DNA of 47,648 bases from Flavobacteriaceae bacterium (GCA_002723075.1 PBNJ01000001.1:1-47648), one strand, 5' to 3'. Shown: positions 36,720 to 46,143, numbered from the stretch's first letter. The notes: generated by a model not told the origin, from the letters alone. Numbers and translations: made by a program.

Positions 36720-37395
36720 AGTTGAGAAAAACCCCCTGCGTTTTGAGAGACTGAATTGCCACTGTCCAGTCGTCGGGTATAATTTCGTCTTGCATAGAAA
36801 AAATCCCTCGTATTGATGGGGTTAATCGGAAAAAGGGTAAATACAGCTCCACGCCAAGTCCAACTTCGAATGCGTTCATATTGGTGCGTGAACGAAATTG
36901 TCCGCTGTCATTGTCCTCTCGGCTTTTTTCATTGCTCGACAGATTAAAGGAGGTCGATACTCCGCCGACAACAAAAGGTCTCACATTATGGATTCGGTCG
37001 GTTGAAAATTTTAAAACCAACGGAACACGTATATAAGTCGATTTGACATCGCGAAGACGATTATCGGGATTGCGAACTTCTGGCCAACTTTCTGGAAATG
37101 TAAGATTTCGTTGACTTGTAAACATTCCGGGTTCGATTCTCAAGTTGATGTTGTCTAGAATTCGCAAATCAGCAAAAAGCCCTACGTTAAATCCCAACTG
37201 TGGTTTAATCTCCATTTGATCCAAAGTATACCGTGAGTATTCGGCTTTAAAATTCATCTGATTGATTCCCAAGTAGTAGCCAAAGCGCAATAAATAATCA
37301 TCGTCCTTTTTATGATACTCAGGCGTATTGCTTCGTTGACCCCAACTTGTTGCAGTTAGGGTAATCAGAGAAACAATAAGAAGACATTTACGCAT
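36706..37395 (-). CDS. porT: Type IX secretion/gliding protein PorT (SprT)
   Basis: This 229-residue outer-membrane beta-barrel protein has a signal peptide ending at SWGQ (residue 20). It has the PorT-type features: DDYLLRFGYYLGINQMNFK, PGFNVG-like repeats of beta strands (LGFNVGLFADLRILDNINLRIEPG), YIRVPLVLKFS and a terminal FLNFIFQ. In flavobacteria porT/sprT is typically next to ubiE, as here. PorT is required for T9SS function, the pathway that would export the two T9SS-tagged proteins of the sulfatase locus. Its start overlaps the ubiE 3' end by eight bases. Confidence 0.88.
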   Translation of the reverse strand: MRKCLLIVSLITLTATSWGQRSNTPEYHKKDDDYLLRFGYYLGINQMNFKAEYSRYTLDQMEIKPQLGFNVGLFADLRILDNINLRIEPGMFTSQRNLTFPESWPEVRNPDNRLRDVKSTYIRVPLVLKFSTDRIHNVRPFVVGGVSTSFNLSSNEKSREDNDSGQFRSRTNMNAFEVGLGVELYLPFFRLTPSIRGIFSMQDEIIPDDWTVAIQSLKTQGVFLNFIFQ

Positions 37396-38119
37396 CTTTA
37401 CTTTTTGTGCCTTGGTAAATGGTTACGACCCCAAAGGTTTGTGGATGGTCCTGTACTCTTGTAAACCCAACTTTTTGGAGTTTATTGTTAAAGACATCGC
37501 CACATGGAAAAGTAGCAGCAGAATGAGAAAGATAACTGTATGCATTTTTATCGGAGGAAAACAATCGTCCAACAAGGGGTAGAAATAGTGAAGTGTAGAT
37601 CTTATATCCAATTCGAAAAAACAAATTTTTTGGCACAGAAGTTTCCAGTACAAATAGCTGCCCCTCTGGTTTCAGAATGCGATGAATCTCTGAAAGCCCC
37701 TTGTTAAGATCACCAAAATTTCGAACCCCAAAAGCTACGGTTACGACATCGACTGTATTGTCAGCGACAGGCAAAGACTCCGCATCTCCGACAATCATAT
37801 TGATTTTACGATCAAGATCACACTCAGTAATTTTCTGTTTTCCGATTTCCAACATCTCAACAGCTATATCAATCCCTGTAATTGTGGCAGACGGAATAGA
37901 TGTTAATGCAATGGCCAAATCTCCAGTTCCAGTTGCGACATCAACAATCGTTTTGGGTTTTTTATTGGCTGCCATAGCAACCAACTTTCGTCGCCATGAT
38001 TTGTCAATGCCCATCGATATGACGCGGTTTAAGGAATCATAATTATCGGCAATGCCATCAAACATTGTAGTAACTTGTTCTTTTTTCGATGAAGGAGAAT
38101 TTTGATAGGGTTTGACCAT
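37388..38119 (-). CDS. ubiE: Demethylmenaquinone/ubiquinone methyltransferase
   Basis: The 243-residue SAM-dependent methyltransferase has motif I VDVATGTGDLAIAL, then ITGIDIAVEMLEIG, NMIVGDAESLPVADNTVDVVTVAFGVRNFGD and GQLFVLETSVPKN. In Bacteroidota it methylates demethylmenaquinone in menaquinone synthesis. The start is normal for the family (TMFDGIADNYDSLNRVISMG near the N-terminus). It is transcribed with porT and has a good -7 box upstream. Confidence 0.97.
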   Translation of the reverse strand: MVKPYQNSPSSKKEQVTTMFDGIADNYDSLNRVISMGIDKSWRRKLVAMAANKKPKTIVDVATGTGDLAIALTSIPSATITGIDIAVEMLEIGKQKITECDLDRKINMIVGDAESLPVADNTVDVVTVAFGVRNFGDLNKGLSEIHRILKPEGQLFVLETSVPKNLFFRIGYKIYTSLFLPLVGRLFSSDKNAYSYLSHSAATFPCGDVFNNKLQKVGFTRVQDHPQTFGVVTIYQGTKSKDA

Positions 38120-38143
38120 GACGTGATTTTATAGCAATTTGCG

Positions 38144-38151
38144 CAAAGATA
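38144..38151 (-). promoter_or_regulatory. Candidate ubiE-porT -7 promoter element
   Basis: On the minus strand TATCTTTG fits TAnnTTTG and ends 25 bases before the ubiE start, at a normal leader distance. It is divergent from the trkA promoter in the same 110-base gap. Confidence 0.45.
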
Positions 38152-38198
38152 AGCGAATCAGAGATTCATTTTGATGTGTCGGTTCATTGCAAAACATC

Positions 38199-38206
38199 TA
38201 TATTTG
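38199..38206 (+). promoter_or_regulatory. Candidate trkA -7 promoter element
   Basis: TATATTTG matches TAnnTTTG and lies 24 bases before the trkA start at 38230. A TTTG at 38170-38173 could serve as the -33 element, although the 25-base gap is slightly long. Confidence 0.5.
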
Positions 38207-38229
38207 TACAAGCAAACCAAGGATTTTTC

Positions 38230-39579
38230 ATGAAAATCATTATTGCTGGTGCGAGTGATGTTGGACTTCATCTTGCAAAGCTACTCTCATTCGAATCTCA
38301 GGATATTACGCTGATTGACAGTGTAAAGGAGCACCTTACATATGCCGAGACCCATCTGGATATCCGCACCATACATGGAGACCCTTCAGCCTTGGCAATT
38401 CTCAAAAAAGCAGATGCAGGCGATTCAGATATGATGATTGCCGTTAGTCCAATAGAAACAACAAATTTGATGTCTTGTTTACTGTCTAAACAGTTGGGTT
38501 GTAAACGCACTATTGCACGTGTGACGAATATTGAGTTTGACAAGTACAAAGAGGATGTCGACTTTCATTCCCTTGGTATCGATGAGTTGATTTCCCCTGA
38601 AGAATTAGCGGTCAAAGAAATTCAACTGTTAATTGACGAATCAGCATTTAACAATAGCTATGAATTTGAAGAAGGTGCCTTGACAATGATGGGCACAACC
38701 TTGGAAGAGTCGGCTCCTTTTGTTGGGAAATCGGTTAAAGAAGCAGCGGCTGTATATTCGGAAGTACACTTTATGCCGATTGCGATTAAACGGGCAGGTA
38801 CACAAACAACCCTCATTCCTCGCGGGGATACTCTTTTTAAAGCTGGAGATCAGGTCTATTTTACAAGCTCCAAATCAGGAATGGACGCCTTGAACGAATT
38901 GATTGGTTACACCAAGCAAGAGGTTGAGAACGTGATGATTCTTGGCGGTGGACGCATTGGTAAAAAGACGGCAGAAGACCTATGTCAACGCGGGATGCGT
39001 GTTAAACTCGTTGAGTCGAATAAAGAAAAGGCGATCAAATTGTCTGAGTCCCTTCCAAACACTCTTGTGATTCACGGCGATGGGCGAAATGCCGAACTAT
39101 TACTTGAAGAAAATATTGGTGGTATGGATGTTTTTTTAGCAGTCACAGATGATTCCGAAACCAACATCATGTCCTGTTTGATGGCTAAATCGAATTCGGT
39201 ATCCAAAATTATAGCACTGGTCGAGAACGTGGATTACTTCGAGCTCACCAAATCAATCGGTGTAGATACCCTGATCAATAAGAAGTTGTTAACGGCCAAC
39301 AGTATTTTTCGATATGTGCGGAAAGGAAAGGTCGTTGACTTAGCCATGCTGAACAATATGGATGCAGAACTTCTCGAGTTTGTCGTCAGTGAAGATTCTC
39401 GAGTTTTAGGAAAAAAAATCAAAGATTTAGAGATTTCTCGAACAGCTACAATCGGTGGTGTTATTCGAACAGGGGAGGGGATTATCGCCCTTGGAGATTT
39501 TGAAATCATGCCTGGCGATAGAGTCTTGGTTTGCTGTTTGCCAAAGTCCATTTCACGTATTGAGCGATTATTTCGGTAG
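38230..39579 (+). CDS. trkA: Trk potassium uptake system NAD-binding subunit
   Basis: This 449-residue cytoplasmic gating subunit consists of two tandem RCK units. Each has a Rossmann domain (IIAGASDVGLHLAKLL at 2-17 and MILGGGRIGKKTAEDL about residue 234) followed by a TrkA-C domain. It binds NAD(H) and controls the TrkH channel. The start at 38230 is preferred to the in-frame GTG at 38176 because the Rossmann glycine motif follows immediately. trkH starts two bases after the stop, so the pair is one operon. Confidence 0.97.
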   Translation: MKIIIAGASDVGLHLAKLLSFESQDITLIDSVKEHLTYAETHLDIRTIHGDPSALAILKKADAGDSDMMIAVSPIETTNLMSCLLSKQLGCKRTIARVTNIEFDKYKEDVDFHSLGIDELISPEELAVKEIQLLIDESAFNNSYEFEEGALTMMGTTLEESAPFVGKSVKEAAAVYSEVHFMPIAIKRAGTQTTLIPRGDTLFKAGDQVYFTSSKSGMDALNELIGYTKQEVENVMILGGGRIGKKTAEDLCQRGMRVKLVESNKEKAIKLSESLPNTLVIHGDGRNAELLLEENIGGMDVFLAVTDDSETNIMSCLMAKSNSVSKIIALVENVDYFELTKSIGVDTLINKKLLTANSIFRYVRKGKVVDLAMLNNMDAELLEFVVSEDSRVLGKKIKDLEISRTATIGGVIRTGEGIIALGDFEIMPGDRVLVCCLPKSISRIERLFR

Positions 39580-39581
39580 CG

Positions 39582-41078
39582 ATGAAGGTGTATAATTTTT
39601 CGACAATTTTTCACATGTTGGGCTTGTTGCTTTTGTTTAATGCAACAGCTATGTATATCTGCTCTGTTTTAAGTGCCTATTTGGGTGACGGCGCAATGAA
39701 TGGACTTTTGTACTCAGCATTTATTACCACAGGGGTAGCAATTATAACCTTAGTTGTTACCCGAAATCGAAAACGGGAAATCAGGAAGAGAGATGGGTAC
39801 TTAACAGTAGTTCTAGGCTGGCTGAGCATGGTGCTTTTTGGCACACTGCCTTATCTGTTGACGGGTGCATTACAAAACTATTCAGATGCATTGTTTGAAA
39901 CCATGTCTGGTTTTACAGCTACTGGGGCTACAATTATTCAAGATATAGAGGCACTTCCAAAAAGTATCATATTGTGGCGCTCCCTTACCCACTGGCTTGG
40001 TGGCATGGGTATTATTGTATTGGCAGTGGCGATTCTACCTCTATTGGGGATTGGCGGTGTTCAATTGTTTTCAGCAGAAGCGACTGGTGTAGGCGGGGAT
40101 AAACTCCACCCGCGAATCAGTGATACCGCAAAACGGCTTTGGTATATCTATGTAGGCTTTACAGCCTTAGAGGCGATTTTATTATCTCTGGCTGGAATGA
40201 CAGTGTTTGATGCTGTTAACCATTCGATGAGTACCATGGCATCTGGTGGGTTCTCAACTAAAAACGAAAGTTTGGCGTATTGGAATCACAGACCTGTGAT
40301 CCAATATATCGTAACCTTATTTATGTTTTTAGCAGGTACCAATTTCGTTCTGATTTACTTTGGGCTTAAAGGGAAACTGCAACGAATTTGGCAGGACAAT
40401 GAGTTTCGCTGGTATATCGGTTTTGTGACGTTTTTTACACTGATTACCTTTATTGGGATTTATACCAATGTAAACTTACAAACAACTGCAGTTGGTCACC
40501 CACAAGTCTTTGGCGAGTTTGAAAGCAGTTTTCGACATGCCCTATTCCAAGTCGTAGCGATTATTACAACAACTGGTTTTGTGACTGCAGATTTTGCTGG
40601 TTGGATTCCGTTTCTGACCATGCTTTTCTTTGGCCTTTTCTTTTTGGGAGGATCTTCTGGTTCAACTTCTGGGGGAGTGAAAGTGATTCGACATTTGGTG
40701 ATGATCAAAAATGCAATCCTTGAATTTCGTCGTGCCCTACATCCCAATGCAATTGTTTCGCTTCACCTCAACCACGTTACGATCCAACAAAGTTTGGTCT
40801 ATCGAATCCTCGGATTTTTTATCCTTTATATGCTGCTGTTTATCATCGGAGCAGTTGTTTTGAGCTTTTTTGGATTAGACTTTTTGTCATCTATAGGTGC
40901 ATCCGCAGCTAGTCTTGGAAATGTTGGACCAAGTTTGGGTGATTTTGGCCCCGTTTCAACCTATGCATCCATGCCTACTGGTGGGAAAATTTGGTGTTCC
41001 TTTTTAATGCTTGTTGGCCGTCTTGAACTCTTTACAGCACTAATTTTATTTACCCCCTATTTCTGGAGAGATCACTAG
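39582..41078 (+). CDS. trkH: Trk potassium uptake channel subunit TrkH
   Basis: This 498-residue membrane protein has many transmembrane helices. The four pore loops with selectivity-filter glycines are visible: SGFTATGA, STMASGGFST, ITTTGFVTAD and SLGNVGPS. It carries K+ across the inner membrane, gated by TrkA. The stop codon TAG at 41076-41078 overlaps the TAG stop of the convergent aminotransferase gene through a CTAG palindrome. No terminator hairpin follows. Confidence 0.97.
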   Translation: MKVYNFSTIFHMLGLLLLFNATAMYICSVLSAYLGDGAMNGLLYSAFITTGVAIITLVVTRNRKREIRKRDGYLTVVLGWLSMVLFGTLPYLLTGALQNYSDALFETMSGFTATGATIIQDIEALPKSIILWRSLTHWLGGMGIIVLAVAILPLLGIGGVQLFSAEATGVGGDKLHPRISDTAKRLWYIYVGFTALEAILLSLAGMTVFDAVNHSMSTMASGGFSTKNESLAYWNHRPVIQYIVTLFMFLAGTNFVLIYFGLKGKLQRIWQDNEFRWYIGFVTFFTLITFIGIYTNVNLQTTAVGHPQVFGEFESSFRHALFQVVAIITTTGFVTADFAGWIPFLTMLFFGLFFLGGSSGSTSGGVKVIRHLVMIKNAILEFRRALHPNAIVSLHLNHVTIQQSLVYRILGFFILYMLLFIIGAVVLSFFGLDFLSSIGASAASLGNVGPSLGDFGPVSTYASMPTGGKIWCSFLMLVGRLELFTALILFTPYFWRDH

Positions 41079-42262
41079 GTTAATGCCTGCTGAATTCGCT
41101 GAACCGCTTCTTCGATGTCTTTCATAGAAGCTGCATAAGATATTCGAATATTATTTGGACAGCCAAAAGCCTCGCCAGTCACCGTAGCAACATGAGCTTC
41201 CTCTAAAAGGTAAAGCGCAAAGTCAGAAGCATTTTCAATGGTTTTCCCCTTAATTGTTTTGCCGAAATAATGGGATACATCTGGGAACACATAGAAAGCC
41301 CCTTTGGGCTGATTGAGAACAAAGCCCTCAATTGCACCGAGTAAATCTATGATCCTTTCGCGTCGGGTCGCAAATTCGTCAACCATAAACTGAATTTTGC
41401 TAATTGGCGCGTCCAAAGCTGCAATAGTGGCACGTTGTGCGATACAGTTAGCCCCACTTGTGATCTGGCCTTGCATTTTGGTACATGCTTTGGCAATCCA
41501 TTCTGGTGCGCCGAGGTAGCCGATACGCCAACCCGTCATCGCAAATGCTTTTGCCACTCCATTGACGGTCAAAGTGCGATCGAACATGGATGGAATTTGA
41601 GCAAAACTAAAGTGTGGCACCCCGTAGTTGATATGTTCATAAATTTCATCTGAAAGAATATAGATATCAGGGTATTTTTCTAAAACGGCCGCCAATGCCC
41701 GGTACTCTTCTTCTGTATAAACCGATCCACTGGGGTTGTTAGGGGAGTTAATGACCACCATTTTTGTTTTGGGCGTAATCGCTTTTTCAAGCTGTTCAGG
41801 AGTGATTTTAAAATCGGTTTTGATATCTGAGTAAATCTCTATTGGGTTTCCTTCTGCCAGGACAACTATTGCAGAATAACTCACCCAGTAGGGAGCCACA
41901 AGCAGCACATCATCTCCAGGGTTGATCAACACCTGAATGGCGTTTGCAATAGACTGTTTTGCTCCAGTTGACACCACGATTTGACTTGGTGAATAGTCCA
42001 ATAGGTTGTCTCTCTTAAACTTTCTGCAAATGGCTTCTTTCAATTCTCCATACCCATCGACTGGCGTGTATGAATTGAAATTGTCGTTGACAGCTTGTAT
42101 GGCTGCTTCTTTGATAAAGTCAGGCGTATTAAAATCTGGTTCTCCAAGACTGAGTCCGATAACATTGACACCTTGATTTTTTAATTCTCTTGCTTTTGCC
42201 GCCATGGCAAGGGTTGCCGAGGCAGGCAAACTGTTGATTCGATTCGATAATGCTTCTTTCAT
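41075..42262 (-). CDS. Class I/II pyridoxal phosphate aminotransferase (aspartate aminotransferase type)
   Basis: This 395-residue fold-type I aminotransferase has the PLP lysine K238 in NGVAKAFAMTGWRIGYLG. Other family segments are VIGLSLGEPDFNTPDFI, the VSTGAKQSIANAI loop binding the phosphate, NSPNNPSGSVY and LSDEIYEHINY. It moves amino groups between aspartate (or a related amino acid) and 2-oxoglutarate; the exact substrate range is not clear. It begins eight bases after the desaturase stop, suggesting co-transcription. Confidence 0.94.
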   Translation of the reverse strand: MKEALSNRINSLPASATLAMAAKARELKNQGVNVIGLSLGEPDFNTPDFIKEAAIQAVNDNFNSYTPVDGYGELKEAICRKFKRDNLLDYSPSQIVVSTGAKQSIANAIQVLINPGDDVLLVAPYWVSYSAIVVLAEGNPIEIYSDIKTDFKITPEQLEKAITPKTKMVVINSPNNPSGSVYTEEEYRALAAVLEKYPDIYILSDEIYEHINYGVPHFSFAQIPSMFDRTLTVNGVAKAFAMTGWRIGYLGAPEWIAKACTKMQGQITSGANCIAQRATIAALDAPISKIQFMVDEFATRRERIIDLLGAIEGFVLNQPKGAFYVFPDVSHYFGKTIKGKTIENASDFALYLLEEAHVATVTGEAFGCPNNIRISYAASMKDIEEAVQRIQQALT

Positions 42263-42270
42263 CGTCTAAA

Positions 42271-43383
42271 TTATACTGTGATTGGTTTTTTTGCCAATGA
42301 TTTGAGTAGGGAATAGTGAGAATAGAAGGCGGAGCGAAAAGTTTTGAATTCGTTATAGGGCAAATCAAACTCCCTAGCGGTTTGCTTAACAATTTTTCCG
42401 ATATTTTTATAATGAATATGGCTGATATAGGGAAAAATATGATGCTCGATTTGGTGGTTTAGTCCTCCCGTAAACCAATTGACAAGCCAGTTTTTGGGAG
42501 CGAAATTTCCTGTGGTAAACAGTTGGTGAATCGCCCAAGTATTCTTCATCGTACCCGTTTCTGATGGCAACGGCATGGCGGTGGTCGTTGTGATGTGCGC
42601 GAGTTGAAAGACCACACTGAGAATAATTCCAGCAGTGTAATGCATCACGACAAAGCCAATCATGATTTTCCACCAAGCAAGATCAAGAACCAAAAGTGGC
42701 AACACGATCCAAAGTGACACATAAAAGGATTTAGACAAAAAAAGTACAAACCACTCACGTGTTGGACTTGTTTTTTTCTTGTACGATAGATTTAGTTTCA
42801 AATACCGCTTGAGCTGAATAAAGTCTGTGGTGATCACCCAGCGAAGGGTCATTAAGCCGTAGAGGAAAATAAAATAGAGATGTTGAAAGCGGTGAATTTT
42901 ACGCCATTTGGCGTGTTTTGAAAACCGCATAATGGTCCCTGCTTCCAAGTCTTCATCGTGGCCTTCGATATTTGTAAAACTGTGGTGAAGAATATTATGC
43001 TGAACTTTCCAGTTGAATACATTACCAGCCAAAATATAAATTGCACCACCCATGAGTTTGTTGACCCAAGGATAACTTGAGTAGGACCCATGATTTCCTT
43101 CATGCATCACATTCATACCAATTCCTGCCATGCCAAAACCAAGGAGAACGCATAATCCGAGCTTGACCCACTGATTCAAGTCTAGTGATAGCAATAAGAC
43201 ATAAGGAGTAATAAAAAATGTGAGAAGAATGACGGTTTTGAGGTGAAGCCTCCAATTGCCAGTTTTGCGAAGATTATTTTCTTTAAAATAGGCATTAACA
43301 CGTTTGTTGAGAGTAGAGAAAAATTGTTGTCTGTCTTTTCTTGAAAACCGAATGGCTCCTTTTGCAATTTGCATAGAGTACAT
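42271..43383 (-). CDS. Membrane fatty acid (acyl-CoA) desaturase
   Basis: This 370-residue membrane di-iron desaturase has the three histidine boxes HEGNH (94-98), HNILHH (129-134) and HQIEHH (310-315) with four hydrophobic stretches between and around them. The HQIEHH box belongs to the front-end/linoleoyl-CoA type. It introduces double bases into membrane lipid acyl chains, which fits a cold marine lifestyle. A start at the second ATG (43374) is equally possible: the -7 box at 43392-43399 leaves almost no leader for the first. The gene is divergent from rsmG. Confidence 0.93.
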   Translation of the reverse strand: MYSMQIAKGAIRFSRKDRQQFFSTLNKRVNAYFKENNLRKTGNWRLHLKTVILLTFFITPYVLLLSLDLNQWVKLGLCVLLGFGMAGIGMNVMHEGNHGSYSSYPWVNKLMGGAIYILAGNVFNWKVQHNILHHSFTNIEGHDEDLEAGTIMRFSKHAKWRKIHRFQHLYFIFLYGLMTLRWVITTDFIQLKRYLKLNLSYKKKTSPTREWFVLFLSKSFYVSLWIVLPLLVLDLAWWKIMIGFVVMHYTAGIILSVVFQLAHITTTTAMPLPSETGTMKNTWAIHQLFTTGNFAPKNWLVNWFTGGLNHQIEHHIFPYISHIHYKNIGKIVKQTAREFDLPYNEFKTFRSAFYSHYSLLKSLAKKPITV

Positions 43384-43391
43384 TTATAAAA

Positions 43392-43399
43392 CAAAAGTA
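43392..43399 (-). promoter_or_regulatory. Candidate desaturase -7 promoter element
   Basis: On the minus strand TACTTTTG fits TAnnTTTG and ends just before the desaturase start. It is identical to the -7 box of the divergent rsmG promoter. No clear -33 element was seen. Confidence 0.4.
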
Positions 43400-43438
43400 G
43401 TAATTTGATATTGAGTCATCATTGTTTTTTGCTTTTTT

Positions 43439-43446
43439 TACTTTTG
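43439..43446 (+). promoter_or_regulatory. Candidate rsmG -7 promoter element
   Basis: TACTTTTG fits TAnnTTTG and ends 20 bases before the rsmG start at 43466. The region upstream is T-rich, without a clear -33 TTTG at standard spacing. Confidence 0.45.
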
Positions 43447-43465
43447 CTTTCAGCTTTATAGGCCT

Positions 43466-44083
43466 ATGAAAAAACTCCACACCTACTTCCCCGACCTAAA
43501 CGATCTGCAACAACAACAATTGCAGCAGCTTCACGGCTTATATGCAGATTGGAATCAGAAAATCAATGTGATTTCTCGTAAAGACATCGACGCCCTTTAC
43601 GAACGTCATGTACTACATGCTTTGGGCATTGTCAAAGTGGTATCGTTTGCGCCCCATGCAAAAATTCTGGATGTGGGCACAGGTGGTGGTTTTCCAGGCA
43701 TTCCTCTCGCCATCCTATTTCCAGAAACCGACTTTTACCTTGTCGACTCCATTCAAAAAAAAATCGGCGTGGTCAATGCAGTTGCTGCAGCGCTCGGGTT
43801 GACAAACGTTCAAGCATCTCACCAACGCGCCGAACAAGTGGAGGGAAAGTTTGATTTTGTAGTGTCCCGTGCGGTCACCCAAATGCCTCGATTTGTGGAT
43901 TGGGTAAAGAACAAAATTAGCTCTACGCAACAACACGATTTACCCAATGGCATACTTGCCCTAAAAGGTGGCGACTTGACAGAAGAGCTTCAATCTTTTC
44001 CCAAAGCGATCCGCTATCCGCTCGCCGACTATTTTCAAGAAGAATTTTTTTCTACAAAATTCGTAGTACACCTACCTCTCTAG
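43466..44083 (+). CDS. rsmG: 16S rRNA (guanine-527 N7) methyltransferase
   Basis: The 205-residue protein (also called GidB) modifies G527 in the 16S rRNA. Family segments are LYADWNQKINVISRKDIDAL, RHVLHALGI, ILDVGTGGGFPGIPLA with the SAM glycine motif at about 70-85, and FVVSRAVTQMPRF. Length is normal. Its TAG stop overlaps the pruA TAG stop through a CTAG palindrome. Confidence 0.97.
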   Translation: MKKLHTYFPDLNDLQQQQLQQLHGLYADWNQKINVISRKDIDALYERHVLHALGIVKVVSFAPHAKILDVGTGGGFPGIPLAILFPETDFYLVDSIQKKIGVVNAVAAALGLTNVQASHQRAEQVEGKFDFVVSRAVTQMPRFVDWVKNKISSTQQHDLPNGILALKGGDLTEELQSFPKAIRYPLADYFQEEFFSTKFVVHLPL

Positions 44084-45705
44084 CCCATATGCGGGTAACG
44101 GTAGTCTTTAGGCGGAACCATCGTTTCTTTAATCAATCTCGGGGATACCCATCGCAATAGGTTTTGCATCGAGCCAGCTTTGTCGTTGGTCCCCGATGCT
44201 CTGGCACCGCCAAACGGCTGCTGTCCAACGACTGCACCACTGGGCTTGTCATTGATGTAAAAGTTTCCAGCGGCATTGACCAGTTTTAGACTTGCGTCCT
44301 CTATCACCTGACGATCCTGCGCAATCACAGCACCTGTGAGTCCATAAACAGAGGTGTTGTCTACTAAATCAATGGTTTCTTCCCATTTCTCATCCTCATA
44401 AACGTAAAGGGTCACGACAGGTCCAAACAATTCTGTCTCCATAGTCGTGTATTTTGGATTGGTTGTTAGCAATACAGTAGGAGTTATAAAATATCCCTTA
44501 GACTTGTCATAGCTTCCACCAACGAGGACTTCGATATCCTTGTCTGCTTTGGCTTGGTCGATGTAGCTAGCAAGCTTATCGAAAGAAGCCTCGTGAATCA
44601 CAGCAGTGATAAAATGACTCATATCTTGCGGAGACCCCATGGTAAAGGATTTAACATTGGCAACGACTTTGTCAATAATTGCTTGAGCAATCGATTTTGG
44701 CAAATAGATTCGAGACGCAGCAGAGCATTTTTGTCCTTGATACTCAAAAGCACCACGCGTTATGGCAGTGGCTACAACATCGATATCTGCTGATTGATGA
44801 GCCAAAATAAAATCTTTTCCGCCGGTTTCTCCAACGATACGCGGATAGGTTTTGTAGGTCTTGATGTTCTCCCCGATTTTCTTCCATAAGTCTTGAAAAA
44901 CAAAAGTGGAACCTGTAAAGTGCAAGCCTGCAAAAGACGGATGCTTCAATACAATATCTGTGATCATTTCAGGGTCGCCAGAAACGAGTGTAATTACACC
45001 ATCAGGAAGTCCAGCTTCTTTAAAGATGTCCATTAAAATTTTGGCAGTATACATTTGGTGATCACTGGGTTTCCAGACCACTACATTCCCCATCATCGCC
45101 ATACATGAGGTGAGATTGCACGCAATGGCAGTAAAATTGAATGGCGTAACTGCATAGGTAAACCCTTCTAGAGGCCGGTGTTCAATACGATTTAAAACAC
45201 CATGACCAGGTGCGGGTTGTTGCTGATAGATTTGCGAAGCAAAAGCAGCATTGAATTTGAGAAAATCAACCGATTCACATGTGGCATCGATTTCTGCTTG
45301 AAAAATATTTTTAGACTGACCAATCATGGTGCCTGCATTGATAATTGACCGGTAGGGTCCTGCGATGAGATCAGCTGCTTTGATAAAAATTGACACACGA
45401 TGCTCCCATGACATCTTGGCCCATTTTACTTTGGCCTTCAAAGCGTTGTCAATGGCTTGTTTGACATGCTCGGGTTTGGCGACGCTATAGGTGCCTACTA
45501 TGTGTTGATGATCGTGGGGTGGTCGAATGGGACGAGTCTCAGCTGTAAATACCTCCTCATCACCAAGGTATAACGGAACCTTGACTTGTTCATTAAACAT
45601 TTTTTTGTAAGCAGCTTCTACTAGTTTTCGCTCTGGCGAGCCTGGCCGATATTCATAAGTAACTTCGTTAAGCGGGGTATTAACATTAAAAAATCCGTAT
45701 GGCAT
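44080..45705 (-). CDS. pruA: L-glutamate gamma-semialdehyde dehydrogenase
   Basis: This 541-residue aldehyde dehydrogenase oxidises glutamate semialdehyde (in equilibrium with pyrroline-5-carboxylate) to glutamate in proline breakdown. The catalytic Cys is C327 in EYQGQKCSAASRIYLP and the general base is E293 in GETGGKDF. AVTPFNFTAIACNL, VVVWKPSD and the terminal PFGGARASGTNDKAG segments place it in the stand-alone P5CDH group. No proline dehydrogenase gene is present next to it. A -7 box lies upstream. Confidence 0.96.
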   Translation of the reverse strand: MPYGFFNVNTPLNEVTYEYRPGSPERKLVEAAYKKMFNEQVKVPLYLGDEEVFTAETRPIRPPHDHQHIVGTYSVAKPEHVKQAIDNALKAKVKWAKMSWEHRVSIFIKAADLIAGPYRSIINAGTMIGQSKNIFQAEIDATCESVDFLKFNAAFASQIYQQQPAPGHGVLNRIEHRPLEGFTYAVTPFNFTAIACNLTSCMAMMGNVVVWKPSDHQMYTAKILMDIFKEAGLPDGVITLVSGDPEMITDIVLKHPSFAGLHFTGSTFVFQDLWKKIGENIKTYKTYPRIVGETGGKDFILAHQSADIDVVATAITRGAFEYQGQKCSAASRIYLPKSIAQAIIDKVVANVKSFTMGSPQDMSHFITAVIHEASFDKLASYIDQAKADKDIEVLVGGSYDKSKGYFITPTVLLTTNPKYTTMETELFGPVVTLYVYEDEKWEETIDLVDNTSVYGLTGAVIAQDRQVIEDASLKLVNAAGNFYINDKPSGAVVGQQPFGGARASGTNDKAGSMQNLLRWVSPRLIKETMVPPKDYRYPHMG

Positions 45706-45730
45706 GATACTTGGTTTAAAAGTTTTGTAA

Positions 45731-45738
45731 CAAATTTA
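45731..45738 (-). promoter_or_regulatory. Candidate pruA -7 promoter element
   Basis: On the minus strand TAAATTTG matches TAnnTTTG and ends 26 bases before the pruA start, in the gap after apaG. A TTTG lies further upstream, but at 29 bases it is too far to be a convincing -33 element. Confidence 0.45.
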
Positions 45739-45756
45739 CTAAAAAGTGTTATAAAA

Positions 45757-46143
45757 TCAGTTCATTGCAAATGCAGGGTTAAGTTTAAATTTGGGGATAT
45801 AAACTCTAAATTTCTTGGTCGTGGCAAGATTGATAAAATTGTAATGTCCATGCATGGCTCCAACTGAAGAAGTAACTAGGCAACCCGAGCTGTAGGTGTA
45901 GCTTTTTCCAGGCGCAATCACGGGTTTCTTACCTACTACCCCTTCCCCATCAATTATGGTTTTTGCACGAAGGGAATCAATAATTTCCCAATGTCGCGAT
46001 TGGAGTTGAACAGATTCTTTTCCCTGGTTGTGAATGGTAATTTGATAAGCATAAGAATAGTTGAGCTTATAGTCTTTGAAGTAAGTTCCTTCAAAAAAAA
46101 CCTCTACAGAAACACGAATTCCACGAGTGAGAAGCTGTACCAT
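45757..46143 (-). CDS. apaG: ApaG domain protein
   Basis: The 128-residue protein starts at the ATG at 46143 (VQLLTRGIRVSVEVFF); the frame opens 15 bases earlier, but that start is less typical. It is a small single-domain beta protein (DUF525/ApaG) with SRHWEIIDS, VVGKKPVIAPGKSYTYSSGC and MHGHYNF. ApaG is linked to Co2+/Mg2+ handling in Enterobacteria, and its biochemical role is unclear. It follows the T9SS plug-domain gene after 36 bases. Confidence 0.93.
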   Translation of the reverse strand: MVQLLTRGIRVSVEVFFEGTYFKDYKLNYSYAYQITIHNQGKESVQLQSRHWEIIDSLRAKTIIDGEGVVGKKPVIAPGKSYTYSSGCLVTSSVGAMHGHYNFINLATTKKFRVYIPKFKLNPAFAMN

